DNA of 64,000 nucleotides from Terana coerulea (Eukaryota > Basidiomycota > Agaricomycetes > Polyporales > Phanerochaetaceae). Location of the stretch: positions 496,001-560,000 of the forward strand of contig JAKOGH010000740.1 of NCBI GenBank assembly GCA_024811115.1, written 5' to 3'. Position numbers and translations under genes: made by a program. Numbering within the stretch: position 1 is the stretch's first letter; the number at the start of each line of letters is the position of its first letter. Positions 10,927 to 23,161 of this stretch are shown piece after piece. The notes under the pieces were generated by a model that saw only the letters and a program-made list of their open reading frames with translations, was not told the DNA's origin and did no database searches.

Positions 10927-11978
10927 TTATTCCAGCGAAGCGAGCCCTTCCGCCCTATCACCTCCTATTACCCTCTCGTTCTGTGCTTCACACCTGACGA
11001 TTCGACGTATACGGTCCTGAACGCCATCTTCGCTCATATCAAGCGGCAGGAACGAGGCAGCTTTCTCAACGTCCATTCGCCGTATCCGAGGGCCCCATAT
11101 AGACCCTCTGTATGTGTCGACCAACCGGACCAGCTCGAGGTTCTCCTGGCCTTCATGGCAGACCATTTCGGCTATGGCAGATGGCGGAAGGAAGGTGGCT
11201 TGACCAAGGTAGAGAGTTCGCAAAGAGGGCAGTGTCGGGAGAAGGGGCCCGTACTGGGCTAGGGGATCATGAAGTTCCAGTGTTCCGGATGGAAACCAGA
11301 TGTTGGTGAGCATAATATGCTCCACTTCCTTCCAGGTCGCGATGGCTTGAAAGAGATAGAGCGTTGCTGCGGGCACTATCTGTGCGAGATAATAAACATT
11401 TAGCATCGCAGATGTGCATGGTAATGACTTACTGCAATTGAGAAGTGGTGTCCTGGGTCAGGCCCTAGCCAAATAAATGTCTTCGGACTGATTGCAGAGG
11501 TTCATCTCGGGACCAGGAGTAGACTTGCGAGCACTCACTTTACAAGGACCAGTGCGTCGTAAATCTGGTGTAAGGCCGGATCGTTCACATGAGAGTTCAG
11601 GCGTAGAGATAGGCGATCCAAGACGAGTATCGGCGAGTTAGACTCAGAGTGACCCTTTGACTGGTTGTTGACCTTCATGCCTACAACCATAGCGCATCTC
11701 CCAAACACGTCCCGTAGGTATCTAAACACATTGAAATCGGCCGTCCCGCCAGCCAGAGTTACGTCTATCTCTCGAGTAGCGTATGGAATGTGTATGGACC
11801 CTTGAGAGAATAGAGATAGCTGCCGAACAGTACGGAAGTGCAGCTTGGTGTAAAGGACGTGATTGCCAAGGTCACGAAGAGACGAGTGTACGCAGAGAAT
11901 ATTTGCTGGGCATGGGTGCCCGACGAGGGCATACGAGAGGATCTCGGATATACACTCAGAGGGTAGATGGAAGAGCAT
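10927..11978 (-). CDS. F-box-like protein (basidiomycete paralogous family)
   Basis: The protein starts MLFHLPSECISEILSYAL, an F-box-like helix of the type common in large Agaricomycete families, where the F-box docks on Skp1 of SCF ubiquitin ligases. Exons are 11539-11978, 11433-11487 and 10927-11379. The joins VNPKTFIWLGPDPG and FSIA-IVPAATL are clean, with gtgagt and gtaagt donors. The rest is leucine-rich with weak repeat spacing (LPSLRTLYLGQ), which would be the substrate-binding part. The target is unknown. The frame is open about 300 bp further upstream, but that sequence reads as leader and overlaps the end of the MRE11 gene. Confidence 0.75.
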
Positions 11979-12213
11979 AATCAAGCGGGGAAGTGACAAG
12001 TTGAAACCTGTTGAAGCCGACTGTGGATTTGGCGCCTTGAGCACATGTGAGACGGATTCCCTCGGGGTTGGTGCACAGTAGCGGCAGTAAGTAGACCGCA
12101 TGAAGAGAGTAATGACAAGGTAGATATATGCATAGGAGAAGTCCAAGATATATAGAATATGGTGCACAGATATGGTTACAGTGGGTAGACGGCAAAACAA
12201 CGGTGTCGGAGAC

Positions 12214-15098
12214 TCAGTCGTCGTCGCTGTCCAACTCGAGCTGGAATACATGGTTGAGGTGAGTAAGAAGGCACGAGGTAGAGCCAAGCCTTAAAGAGCA
12301 CTCACTACTTCAGCGGCCTTTTTCCTTCCTCTCGCAGCTGCTGCGCGAGGGGCGCGCTGGGAGGGTGCGAAATTGAGCGTGGCTTGTTTTGACGAAGCCG
12401 CGGTAGCCTTCTTGGCCGGAGCTTTCTTTGCTTTGGTCGCCGGTTGACTAGCAGGGGAAAGCAAGTCAAGGAAAGTGCACAGACAGTTGTGATATCGTTT
12501 ACCTCAAAGTGGCGGCCCTATTTGTGCGCTTCTTGGGAGCCTCTTCGACGTCCTCGTCTTCATCTTCGTCTTCATCCTCATCTTCGTCAGTCGACTGTGG
12601 AATCCACGTTGAATACTTAGGTTCGAGGAAAGCGAGATTTAAAAAAACTCACTACAGCCTTCTTACCCCTCTTAGCTGGAGCTTTCTTCGCATGTGCCTT
12701 CTTGGCAGGCGCAGCTGCAGCCTTCTTCCCCTTCGCGGCTGCTTTCTTCGGCGCGGGCTCGTCGTCGTCAAAGTCAGATCCTCCAGCATCCAAATCCATC
12801 ATCATAGAGTCTTCGGACTGTGCACCGTCAGACTCATCTGCCTTAGCCTTGTCCTACAAAAGTTGCGGTAAGATGTCAGTGCACATTTCTGATGATTATT
12901 GTGAAAATCACCTTGCCGTTCGCTTTCTTTCCACCTTCATTCTTGGCCTTGTACTCCTTCTCCATCTTCTCTTTAGCTTTCTCTACCTACAACGTGATGA
13001 GTAAAAGCCGCTCGATGCAATTCTCTGAAGGCATGCACGACGTACTATGTCGTCGAGGTTGTCTTCTTCAACGTCATCCTCTGGAACATCGACTTGAACA
13101 CCGGACTGCATGTTCTTCAAGGTGCGGCGGTAGTGCCTAACAACGACCATTCAGCATGTGTTTCTGTAGGAATGGTCACATCCACGTACGTCTCGAAGGC
13201 GTGAATATCGTCCTTGTTGATGTAAGTCTCTAGAGCGTCGGACATACCCGGCTCCGCGAGGACCTGCACCTGCTGTGCCTCCAAATACTCCTGCACGAGT
13301 GTATGCATTCGTACTTTGTGCAGCTTCTCCTGGATGGTGAGCTCCGGGTCGTCGATGCTGAGTTCTGGCTTCTCCATCACGACCTTCGCCCCGCGAGATT
13401 GCTTGGCACGGTGGAAGATGAATACGTCGCGGGGATTGGCCACACGGCCTTGGAACTCCTGGCTGAGTCGCACTGGGTTGATAGTTTCGGTCACGCCCGT
13501 TGTGTCCACCTTTAGCCTCACAAGAGGCAGCATCGGAGGCAGCTCATCTTCTCCGCGTTGTTTGGCTTGCTTATTCCGCTCATCCCAGATGTCGCTCGCT
13601 TGCACAATGAGTTCGTCGACCTGATACCGTGTCAGCTTAAGCTTAGATCTGCTAGCTTACATGTGTTACCCTTGACTTCAGGTATTTGGCCACAGCCGCG
13701 CGATCGTTCAGGTCGAAAGTGTCTTCAGCAGCGTCTTGAAGGGATGTTTCGTCTATTACAAAGGGGCGCACAGTCCGTAGTGGGATGGGGGTGAGCCTGT
13801 ACTCCTTCCCTTGGATCTCCATAAGAGCGACATGTCTATACAAGCATTAGGTCATATCTCATGACCTCCGTACAACGACTCACTTCTCCAATGCTTCGCC
13901 GTCCGACAGAGATGTCGCCACGGAAGATCCAGGCTGGCATATACGATAGTTCTTCCCCGCTACCTCTTCGGGCTCCACGCGGCAATCATGTTCATGACCC
14001 CACAGAACAAAGTCAACACTATCGTCGAACATGCCTTCGGGGACGGACTGTTGTGGACCGTGCGGTACACTTGAGTCAAACCATCAGTATTCCCCGCTCG
14101 ACATTCATCTAGTATGACACAAACCGATTTTGGTGCAGAAGCAGAAGGTTGAACCATTCGTCCTTGTTCTTGGGCATGAACATTCTGACTCGGTTGCTGC
14201 GAAGCTCAAAGTGCATCCTTGCGTCTTTGATGTTACCGACGCCATACAGACCGAGGCGTGAGTTGCCCTTACGAAGGAGCACAGGCTTGACGGCAATCCC
14301 AGTTTCTTGCGCATCAGCTGCATTCATTGGAAGATCAATTTTGCCTATGTAGTTGACGAGGCCGCTCACTGAGAGCATGTCGAGAGCGCAAAGGGCACCT
14401 TCCTATACGAAAGCTTAGCGGATTTCCGGAGAGCGGTGGAATGCTACGCACTGGTCCAGTTCCTTGCGGGTCATCATGGTTTCCGTGTATAGAGAACACG
14501 GGCATTCCAATGTTTAGGTTTGGGTCTTCATAATTCACCGCAGGAAACCTGTCGGGTAGAGGATGTTAGGATGTCAGATGAGATGAGCAGACTATACGTA
14601 CGAGTAGCCTGCAGCTTTACCCTCCTCAGGGTCGCTGAGAAGCTCTATCTGTATAGGACGATCGTTCATGCAATATTCGCGGAGGAGAGCCGTGACTTGG
14701 TATAGCGTGTCTCTTGAAGGCTTATTCTCATGAAATAGGTCTCCTGCGAGGAGAATAAAGTCAACCTAGGAGTAGACGTAGAATCAGTGACAAATTTGGG
14801 CTCAAGGGGTAGATTATTTCCACAACAAATGATGAAGGACTTGAAATTCGTGGCGTGTCAGAACACCGTAGACTTATCCGTGCTTACATCGTTCTTCACA
14901 GCTAACTGCAAAATCTCTCGAAAGGTGTTGATTGAGTCCTGTCCGCGTATTGGATCTCGCTCATTGTACCCAATATGATTGTCGGTGGCGATCATTATCC
15001 GGAAAGTGTCTTCAGGAACTGAAGGGTTTCCAAGAGGTCAACTGTACCATCCAACGCGGTCATTAAGACGACCACTCACAGGCGTTTCCGTTCGTCAT
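12214..15098 (-). CDS. MRE11: Double-strand break repair nuclease MRE11
   Basis: It is the nuclease subunit of the Mre11-Rad50-Nbs1 complex, which acts in double-strand break sensing, end resection and telomere upkeep. All phosphodiesterase motifs are present: [51 protein letters not shown] and LWGHEHDC. The Mre11 DNA-binding domain follows. Fourteen exons join without a frame problem, beginning with a 19-nt first exon (15080-15098, MTNGNA) and ending with a 27-nt last exon (12214-12240). The tail is long and low-complexity: acidic runs ([10 protein letters not shown]) plus Lys/Ala-rich blocks, ending LELDSDDD. Such tails are usual in fungal MRE11. The gene runs divergently from the transporter at 15477. 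Confidence 0.96.
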
Positions 15099-15476
15099 GG
15101 TCCCAGAGCGCGCCTGCGTGCTTGTTGGCTTCTGTGTTGAGCTCATCGTTCCGAAGGACGATGAGAAAACCAACTCTGGCGAATTGCGGGGAGTTGGCAG
15201 AGGTGAAGGTTCAAACGTTCGAGGACCAGAAGGACAAGGTCTAAATGAACTCGCGTGGCACGCGAGACGCGTCGCTGGGGTTTGATTGGCGCCCACAGGC
15301 GTCTCTTGCCCGTTTTGCGGTGAGCTGTTGGCTCGTCCAAAATCATCAGCATCTTTCCCTCACATTCCTCTCAGTCGCTTTCGCTAGCGACTGTCTCCCC
15401 CTGGTCGAGACTCCTCCTGAAGGGCCGTCTAAAAGAACAAACAGGTCGTACAGTCGAGAGCGAAGGAACGCGCAGC
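15099..15476. promoter_or_regulatory. Divergent promoter region, MRE11 / nucleotide-sugar transporter
   Basis: The two start codons are 378 bp apart and face away from each other. The interval contains the regulatory sequence of both genes. I see no TATA box and no coding potential that fits known families. Confidence 0.5.
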
Positions 15477-16849
15477 ATGGCCCCTCCAAGTGCAAAAGAG
15501 TCCCACTCGAGGGCTGCGGTGGTGAGTGTCGTTGCCACGAAGCGTAAAGTACTTGCTGAAGAGTGCACAGATTGGCACCGTTTTGTTCTACCTGGTGGCT
15601 GCGTTGGCGGTAAGTTGATCATACACTTCGGAGGTGTGAGCGAAACTAAAGAGGTGCATATGGGCAGATGGTTATGGCGTACGTTTGGTACAAGCACACG
15701 TTATTTTCTTGCAGCTGAAGACTCTTCATCTAGGAATAAATGGGTGCTCAATGTCACTGAGGTTCCCCTGTTCTTCTTGTGCTCGCAACTTGCAATCGCG
15801 GTAGTCCTTTTCCTGGCTGCGCACGCCGTTGGTATCATACAAGTGCCGCTGGACTTTGATCCTGCGGTCCTTGAAGGGCCTGGTTCCTATGGTGGGCTTG
15901 AACGTTATCGGGCTCAGGTATGTATCCACTTGAATCCATATTGTGTAGGGAAACTCACGTCTTCTGCAGCTTCAGCAACTACACCTTGAAATATGTTGAT
16001 GCATCATTCTACCAAGTCGCACGAGGCATGGTTCTCCCCTTCACTGTCGGCACATCATACATCTTCCTTCACTCGCGACCGTCGGTCATGATCCTCTTCG
16101 CCTGTTCGATGGTCACTGCTGGATTCTTCGTCGGTGTCTTCTTAGACGGCACCCCCGTGTCCATGGTCGGCGTCTTCTTTGGTGTTACCAGCTCCGTGAT
16201 TACAGCATTGCACTCTGTGGTGATCAAGAAAGCCTTGGAGGTCGTCAAGGGCAGCGCCCTTCATTTGTCTTGGTATACCAACTTTTTCAGCGCCATTATC
16301 CTGTTCCCGATCCTTCTCCTTGCTGGAGAGGGACCCGGTGTTTACAGCCTCCTGTTTGGCCAACAGGTTGTTCCCATTGGCGGCACGTCTCCTCTCACCA
16401 CCTTCCTATGGGGTTCTGCGATTACGGTACGATCATATTCTGTTCCCTGAGTACTGACGTGCTGAACACTGTCTCAGGGCGTGTTTGGCTTCTTGATGAG
16501 TATCGCCAGCCTGCTCTCAATTAAGGTCACATCACCTATCACACACATGGTCTCGTCCGCCGTTCGTGGTGTTGCCGCATCAGGACTCGGTGTATGGCTT
16601 TTCCATGATATCATCAGCACGTACGTAGCCCGCCGTTTACATGGCGTTGATGCTAACGAGAGGTCAATCTACAGCGGTCGTGCTTCGTCCATCGCTATTA
16701 TCCTTCTGGGCTCCATATTCTATACATGGGTGAAGCACCAAGAGTCGCAGACTCCCAAGAGCTCGTATGAGCGCGTTCCTCTAGAGAATGTCGAGGAGGG
16801 CAAGGGCGATATACTCCCCACCAAGCGGTCTCGCACCCCTGCAGATTAA
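15477..16849 (+). CDS. GDP-fucose-type nucleotide-sugar transporter (TPT/SLC35C)
   Basis: It is a Golgi/ER drug-metabolite-superfamily transporter with about ten membrane segments. Exons: 15477-15521, 15571-15609, 15668-15678, 15734-15917, 15970-16426, 16478-16620 and 16675-16849. Family landmarks are ANKWVLNVTEVPLFF, SNYTLKYVDASFYQVARGM, LPFTVGTSYIFLHSRPS, HSVVIKKALEVV and SPITHMVSSAVRGVAAS. The last block ends YTWVKHQESQ. The third exon is only 11 nt (MVMA region); without it the first helix cannot be joined to NKWVLN. Specificity for GDP-fucose rather than another GDP-sugar is by family resemblance. The C-terminus is cytosolic and charged. No frame errors were seen. Confidence 0.88.
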
Positions 16850-17382
16850 GTGCAGGAAACGTCGGATTAGAGCGAGAGATGGCTCAAGCTTGGATTTTTG
16901 AAATACCCGGGCACGCCTCCAGGACTCTTCAACGAGCCGTGGCGTGGTAGAGAACTAAGTAGAGCGGTAGTAGTGTATAATGGGCAGGGCCTCACGTAAT
17001 TTGGTTGTTTTATATCTTGTTCGTATCAGTGCAGGCTATACGCAGCGTTGAACTGTATCCCAGGGCCCTGGGCCTTATTCGTGTGCTGCAAAGTCGTAAG
17101 CAGACCATCGGGTATCGATTTGCTAATCGTCAAGTTGGCCTTCTAGTCCAGGCTACTCATAACTTACAGGGTAACTTATCCAGCAGACATGAATCCTCGT
17201 GATAATTCCTTGATTCCTAGCAACTACATACAATCTATGAGCACCCAACATGAAATTACATCTGCAATGTATACAAGAATATAAAAACAATGCGGAAATA
17301 GTCCAATGACGAGCGTCGATATTTCCTGGTCGCATGTCATTACAAAAGCCTACAACCTTCTTACCCTTCCGTTTGCTGTGCT
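16850..17382. other. Intergenic region between convergent transporter and FAD synthase genes
   Basis: This is the 3' space of two convergent genes. The sequence is moderately AT-rich near 17030-17300, as expected for polyadenylation signals. I see no gene. Confidence 0.5.
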
Positions 17383-18849
17383 TCATTGGGCATCAACCTT
17401 GCTCGATGCCCGCCCGGCGCGCTCCAAACTCCCGTCTACAAGCTCGTACGCAGGTCGGTACCGCTCTTCATGTGTGCACTGCGACGCGGGCTCCGCAAGC
17501 TCGGTGTAGCCGGCGAGGTCGACGCCGTGCGCGCCGTGGCTCATCTTGCACTCGCCCGAATCGACGAAGCACATCCCCGCAGGGTTCAGGCTCAGCGGCA
17601 CGAGCCCGTCGGGGATCCCGCTGCCGTGCGCTGCCTTAGAAAGCGACGGACCGAGGACGTCGTCGGGCACGTCGTGCGGCGGCGCCTGCGCGGTGCCGTT
17701 GCGGAGGATGGCAGTGATGGTGGGCGTTGCGCTGGGTGCGGTTTGCGGCGTGGTTTGGTCGGCGAGGGACGGCGAGGAGAAGGTGCTGCAGCAGGGTTGT
17801 ATGCGCAATGCGGGGTTGCGGAAGGTGTTGTAAGTGGAGCCTAGGGATGTATATCTGCAGACTGCGTCAGTCTAGTCGTATGATATTCAAGCCGCGAAAA
17901 CAGACCCGTCGTCGTATAGATGGCAGTATGGAACACCAAGTGTGCGCAGGAAGGTCCACACGTCGGCATATGTCCAGTCTATAATTGGGTTGATTCGTTC
18001 AAAGCGCGGCCAGTCGGGGTCTGTGGGGTTTCGTGTCGACAATTTCGCTGCGAACACAAACTGGTCAAGTATAGTGAGATTTGTTAGAAGGAGATACATA
18101 CCTCCATGGGGGTCGGTACGCCGTGTACCAATGAGGATAGCCTGAATGTTCCGGAATTTAGCCTTGTATATAGCAAGAGCCCCCTTCATGCCATCTCCTC
18201 CGTGTGCCTTAACTGCAGGATTGGCAACTTCGGGTAGACTTGCGAACTGAGCTACAGGTGAACTGGGCTCGGTGACACTTTCAACTTGCTGAGGACCTTC
18301 TGCTGGGGGGACGCAGCGGAAGAGATCGAGATGGTATGCTTCGGCCGCCTCGTAGATGAACTTCTCGAGTGTCGGGAATGGCGAGGGTACGGGTATGTAG
18401 AGGGCGGGTATCGGCTTGGTGGTCAGTCCTTCTGCTGCACGGCGGCCCATCGCGGCGGCAAGGAGATGTAGCAAGACGGTGCCTATATGACGGTGTACAA
18501 ATCAGTCAGGCCTGCACATACGCGGTATCGCCTGGATGTGCTGCAGATCGCCCTCGGCTCAGGCTTGTGCAACGCTCCCAAAGGACGGCTGACTGGATAA
18601 TGAGCACTCACAGTCTTTTCCGCCATTGAAGCTGATCGAGACGTGGTCCTGGCTGTCTGGAGTGAGTTCTACATTTACGTACAGCCTGAAGCTTTGTACT
18701 CACCCAAATGATTCTATCGCGTCGTCTATAACGCCCAAAGCCTCTTTCACAAGCGGGGCCAACGGAGCCTGGGACTCAGCGAAGTCATACACCTGTTTGG
18801 CAACTTCGCGGCAATCCACTGGCTTCATGCTCAGCGACGGGAGCTGCAT
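17383..18849 (-). CDS. FAD1: FAD synthase (FMN adenylyltransferase)
   Basis: It transfers AMP from ATP to FMN to make FAD and has a PAPS-reductase-like fold, as in yeast Fad1. Exons are 18704-18849, 18612-18652, 17906-18482 and 17383-17854. Motifs are ISFNGGKDCTVLLHLL (nucleotide loop), AILIGTRRTDP, INPIIDWTYADVWTFLR, PYCHLYDDGYTSLGSTYNTF and, at the end, YRPAYELVDGSLERAGR. A Thr/Ala/Pro-rich insert follows the TYNTF motif. Two in-frame starts are possible (18849 and 18828); the longer one, MQLPSLS, is used. No frame errors were seen. FAD produced this way would serve flavoenzymes in the cytosol. Confidence 0.93.
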
Positions 18850-19592
18850 AGACAAAGGAGGAGGGAGAGAGGGGATGTGATGTCGGACTCGGCAGGCGGG
18901 GGACCGCAGTGCACAGCGTCAACGCTGAGAGATGCTTGACTCAGCTCTTGCCTGTCGACTTATATCCTCATCCTTCCCCAGGCCTTTCTAACAAAAGCTT
19001 CGCCTTTCTCCAACTCTCCGAATACATATCACTGATTTTCCATGTCATCACTGCTGCACTGACTGTTGGAGCCTCGCCATTGCCTCCCGAGGCTTGCCAA
19101 CCGACACACGGAGCCGGACGGAAGAAATTTACACATGAATTGGCTCTCGCTGTCAATATGAGGACCTGCGTATGATCCCGATGACTGGGGCCGGCGAATG
19201 ATACAAGAACGTTTCTTCACGTTTCGTGTCGGGCCAGATGCACATTGGGAGAATACCGATGATGCGAGCTCAAGAGGAGTCCTTGTGTCAGAGGCTCGCG
19301 CCCATTATTACACTGCGCTTTGATACCTCAAGGTGAGTGCTAAGGCACTCGACTGTGATCAGTTCGCTCAAGTGTATTGCTTCGAGTATGTCGTGCCTCC
19401 TTGAGGGCCTTACGTACGATTGAAACGAGACTTCTGGGATGCATCCGTGCACTCAATTGGCTACTTTGAGCCTTGATTCCGTCCATCCTCCGGGACGATG
19501 CTACTAGGTCTTTCCACACGGTATTTCCTCTCCGTATCAGCGGGCCAACTTTGATGTCTTGGGCTTAGACATCCATTCCGCTATGGACGCCT
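18850..19592. other. Intergenic region left of the MITE
   Basis: No open frame here shows family similarity. It holds the upstream region of the FAD synthase gene near 18850-19000. Confidence 0.5.
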
Positions 19593-20155
19593 TACAGTGC
19601 CTTGCATATGAAACGACAGTCGCCCAAATTTCTACGGCTGTTTGTCCTGTACAAATAGAGCCTTATAGGGTAATGTTAGCGATCACATCAGTCACTGCGC
19701 GCCGCTCCAGGCCAGCCTTGGGCTTGCCTCCGTGACAGACATGATCCACTCACCCGACGCGTGTGTGAGTACAGTAGTCGAGAAAAGTATTGTATTAGAA
19801 GGTACTGGCTACGAGGAACATTGCTATGCATGCATAAGTGTGCGTAGTTAGTGATATTGGAGGGACAAGTGGTGCTTCAGGTGACGCCAAATTCTCTGAG
19901 CGCTGCAGAGATACCATTGTAAGGCCGTGTTGAATGCAGATAATCTGCAATGAACAGAGAACATAAGTACCTTGAAGGATGAGAAGGAGAAGACAGCCTC
20001 ATTGTGTTCTGTCACGCAGGCAAGCCCAAGGCTGGCCTGGAGCGACGCGCGGTGACTGATGTGACCGCTAACATTACCTTATAAGGCTCTATTTGTACAG
20101 GACAAACAGCACGCAGAAATTTGGGCGACTGTCGTTTCATATGCAAGGCACTGTA
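19593..20155. mobile_element. MITE-like element with ~145-bp terminal inverted repeats
   Basis: The left arm at 19595-19738 (starting cagtgccttgcatatgaaac) is repeated inverted at 20009-20153, differing at only a handful of bases plus one small indel. A TA dinucleotide abuts each end (19593-19594 and 20154-20155), which fits the TA target duplication of Tc1/mariner-type insertions; the CAGT terminus also fits. The central 270 bp has no coding capacity, so the element is non-autonomous and needs a transposase from elsewhere. It lies between the FAD synthase and amidase upstream regions. Confidence 0.88.
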
Positions 20156-20359
20156 TCTGCACTGGGGAAATTACCACACCCACGAGACGTCATATGTTTG
20201 CACCGATGAAACTTCATCCAAGATATCCATTGCGGTTTTCTCCCAGGAGAATGAGGGTGCGCATGGCAAGGTGCACCAGATCCCGCCTACGGATGGTCGG
20301 GTGTATTGATGCCCACCCAGAACCAGTTACGCGTTCCTTACGAATTTACGCGCGTACGG

Positions 20360-20369
20360 CATATATAAC
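20360..20369 (+). promoter_or_regulatory. TATA box of the amidase gene
   Basis: A catatataac core lies about 75 bp upstream of the ATG at 20441, a normal distance for a fungal TATA promoter. The MITE ends about 205 bp upstream of it. Confidence 0.5.
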
Positions 20370-20440
20370 GCGATGCACGAGCTCTGGTCGCTGAACGTTG
20401 CGGGGCACGCACGTCTGCAGTTCCTGCTACTGACCACAGG

Positions 20441-22526
20441 ATGCGTCCACTGTTCTGGCTGTCTGCTGCGCTTGCCCTCTGGCCCGGCATCGGCTCGGCA
20501 AAGCCCTCTGCGAAACCAACCCTACCGGACTTGTACGAAGCCTCTGTTACCGAGTTGCAGGTGTTTCCCATCTCTTCTCAATGTAGCCAACCCTGTATTC
20601 GAATAGCCCCATCCAGGCCGGCTTAGATGCCGGGCACTTCACCAGTGTGGATCTTGTCAAAGTATGCCTTAAATCCTAGCTCCTCGACCAACATTTCCTT
20701 ACCTTACGAATAGGCCTACTTCGCACGCATTGATGAGGTTAACCTCAAGGGGCCTGAGCTTCGCGCTATCCTTGAAGTCAACCCTTCGGCCCTAGCACAG
20801 GCTGCCGCTCTGGACAAGGAACGCAAGAAGTCAGGCAAGCGGGAGCGAACTACACGGCATCCCAGTCCTGCTCAAAGACAACATTGCCACTGTTGCTTCT
20901 GAGGGTAATTGTCATGCAATGGAATTTGTCACCCGAGCTAATTGGGCCTTTGACAGGGTTGAACACAACTGCAGGTTCTTTCAGTCTTCTCGGGTCCGTT
21001 GTCCCAGAAGATGCGGGTGTCGTGAAGCGACTGCGCCAAAGCTGGTGCAATTATCTTAGGTAGGCCAATAATTATATGCCCAGTCACCGAGCTCATTATA
21101 TGCACCCAGGCAAGGCAAACTTGTCGGAATTTGCTCACTTCCGAGGAAACCTTGCATCCGGATGGTCTGGCCGCGGTGGGCAATGCGTTCAAGCATACTT
21201 CCCTCATGCGGATCCTTGTGGTTCTTCCTCCGGCTCAGGCGTCGCTTCATCTATCGGTCTGACTGCCGTTTCGCTTGGTAGCGAGACCGATGGTAGCATC
21301 ACTTGCCCCAGCAGTAACAATAACTTGGCTGGCATCAAGCCTACTGTAGGACTTACTTCACGCGCGGGAGGTAAGCCGATCTGTGATACCGCACAAACAT
21401 CATCTGACTGTCATTCAGTGATACCTATATCTGAACACCAAGATACGGTGGGACCAATGACTCGTTCAATCGCAGACGCAGCCATTGTTCTGTCAATCAT
21501 TGCTGGCCCCGACCCCAACGACAACTTCACTTTAGCCCAACCTTCCCCGGTACCAGACTTCACCAAGGCGCTCAACAAGAACGCGTTGAAGGGGAAGCGA
21601 ATCGGAGTGCCTCGTAGGGTGTTCCTGAATGACACCATTACCGGCAACGACCCGTTTGTGAACCAGGTGTTTGAACAGGCTCTAGATACTATGCGGGCTC
21701 TTGGTGCCACCGTGGTCGACCCCGCTGATTTGCCTTCAGCGGACGAAATTGCCGTATCGAATAATGAAACGCTCGTGCTTGACATTGATTTCAAGGTACG
21801 CCTTTCCGCCACCTCTTCCTATGCGTTCCGATGACCTTGTATGCACAGATTGAGTTGAATGCCTATTACGCTGCGCTTCTCTCCAATCCCTCTGGCGTTC
21901 GCAGCTTGGCGGACCTGATTGCCTTCAATGACGCCAATCCAGCTTTGGAAGAGCCTCCGCGATTTGAGGATCAATCTGAGTACGTACCGCTGTCCGCGGA
22001 ACACTTCGGTAGCATATTGGCTGATGCTCGATTTGTTTTTGACGGACAGGCTCATCGAGTCCGAGGCGACGACGGGCATGAACTCCACGTACTTCCAAGC
22101 ACTGGCGTTTGACAAGGACCTCGGGGCAACCCGGGGTATCGACGCTGCTCTGAAACAGTTCAACCTCGACGCCCTCGTGCTCCCCGCTCCCTGGCTTCAC
22201 GACCGTACCCGCTGCCATCGCGGGATATCCCATCGTTACCGGTAAGCTGCTCTCATGTACAGTCATGACTTAGCCCTAAGCTGCCGCGGACAGTGCCACT
22301 GGGCTTCTACCCGGAGAACGTGACGATTGCACTCGCTGGACCCGAGACAGTGTATCCGGCCCCTGGTGTGCCATTCGGGCTCTCATTCCTCGGGACCGCG
22401 TTCAGCGAGTTTTCGTTGGTCGGGTTTGCGTTCGCGTATGAGCAGAAGACGCAGACAAGATTAGCACGGAAGGCGTTCGCAGAGGCGATCCCGAAGACGC
22501 AGTTGATTGATGTCATTGGCAAGTGA
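20441..22526 (+). CDS. Secreted amidase-signature enzyme
   Basis: It begins with a signal peptide (MRPLFWLSAALALWPGIGSA), followed by an amidase-signature hydrolase, which cleaves amide bonds with a Ser-cisSer-Lys triad. Nine exons run 20441-20560, 20617-20661, 20714-20904, 20957-21059, 21110-21370, 21419-21795, 21849-21979, 22050-22241 and 22294-22526. Motifs present are LHGIPVLLKDNIAT (Lys), PCGSSSGSGVA (cis-Ser) and SETDGSITCP (nucleophile Ser). The family C-terminus AFAEAIPKTQLIDVIGK is intact. Three single surplus bases break the frame, near 20846, at 21035-21036 and in CCC at 22189-22191; removing one base at each recovers the conserved family text. The natural substrate is unknown. The gene may be a real pseudogene or carry sequence errors. 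Confidence 0.85.
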
Positions 22527-23100
22527 AGGGGCCCGGGTCATGCCTCAGCTGGTAAGCCTAATCCCCCAGACAACATCCCAAAGGTCGCTGGATTGATTCT
22601 GGGCTCTGTCTAGTGCATACGAGCAGTACTTAGTCCCTCAACGTTCGTGTCGCAAGCTTGTGCAGTAGCAATTATCGCAGTGAAAACATTACGGACACAC
22701 CGGCCTATTCTTGCGTCAGCGTTGCCACCATGAATATCATACCGAAGTGAAGCAGAAATACTTGCGAAGGTACGTGCTGATCGTGCTTCGCGTGCCGACA
22801 AATGAGCAGATGGAACTGGGCAATGACCCATGGCCCCCGCAAAGCGTCAACGGAAGGTCTACCTGGGCTGCTTGGCCTCATCACGAGTCCTCGCCACTCC
22901 GTACTTCAGCCTCGCTCGGTGATGCCACATGCGTCTCTGGTCACTTCCGGATGTTCTTGCCATCAATGCGAGCATCGTCGTTCACGACCGACAATGCCCC
23001 GGCTTCGCGCACTGGCGGCGTTGAATCGACCACCGCAGGGACGTCATGGGCACCCGAAAAATAGCCTATAGCTCGGTATGCTGAAGCTCGGCACTTGGCT
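22527..23100. other. Intergenic region
   Basis: Between the amidase stop and the promoter of the CBM1 gene I see only short frames on both strands with no recognisable motif. Confidence 0.45.
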
Positions 23101-23107
23101 TATAAGA
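23100..23107 (+). promoter_or_regulatory. TATA-like element of the CBM1 gene
   Basis: The sequence ttataaga lies about 60 bp upstream of the ATG at 23162, with a short 5' leader. The placement suits a regulated secreted protein gene. Confidence 0.5.
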
Positions 23108-23161
23108 GGAGCCCGCCTAGTCACGGTGGTTTCATCCTAGCAGCCGCAGGATACACGCAAA

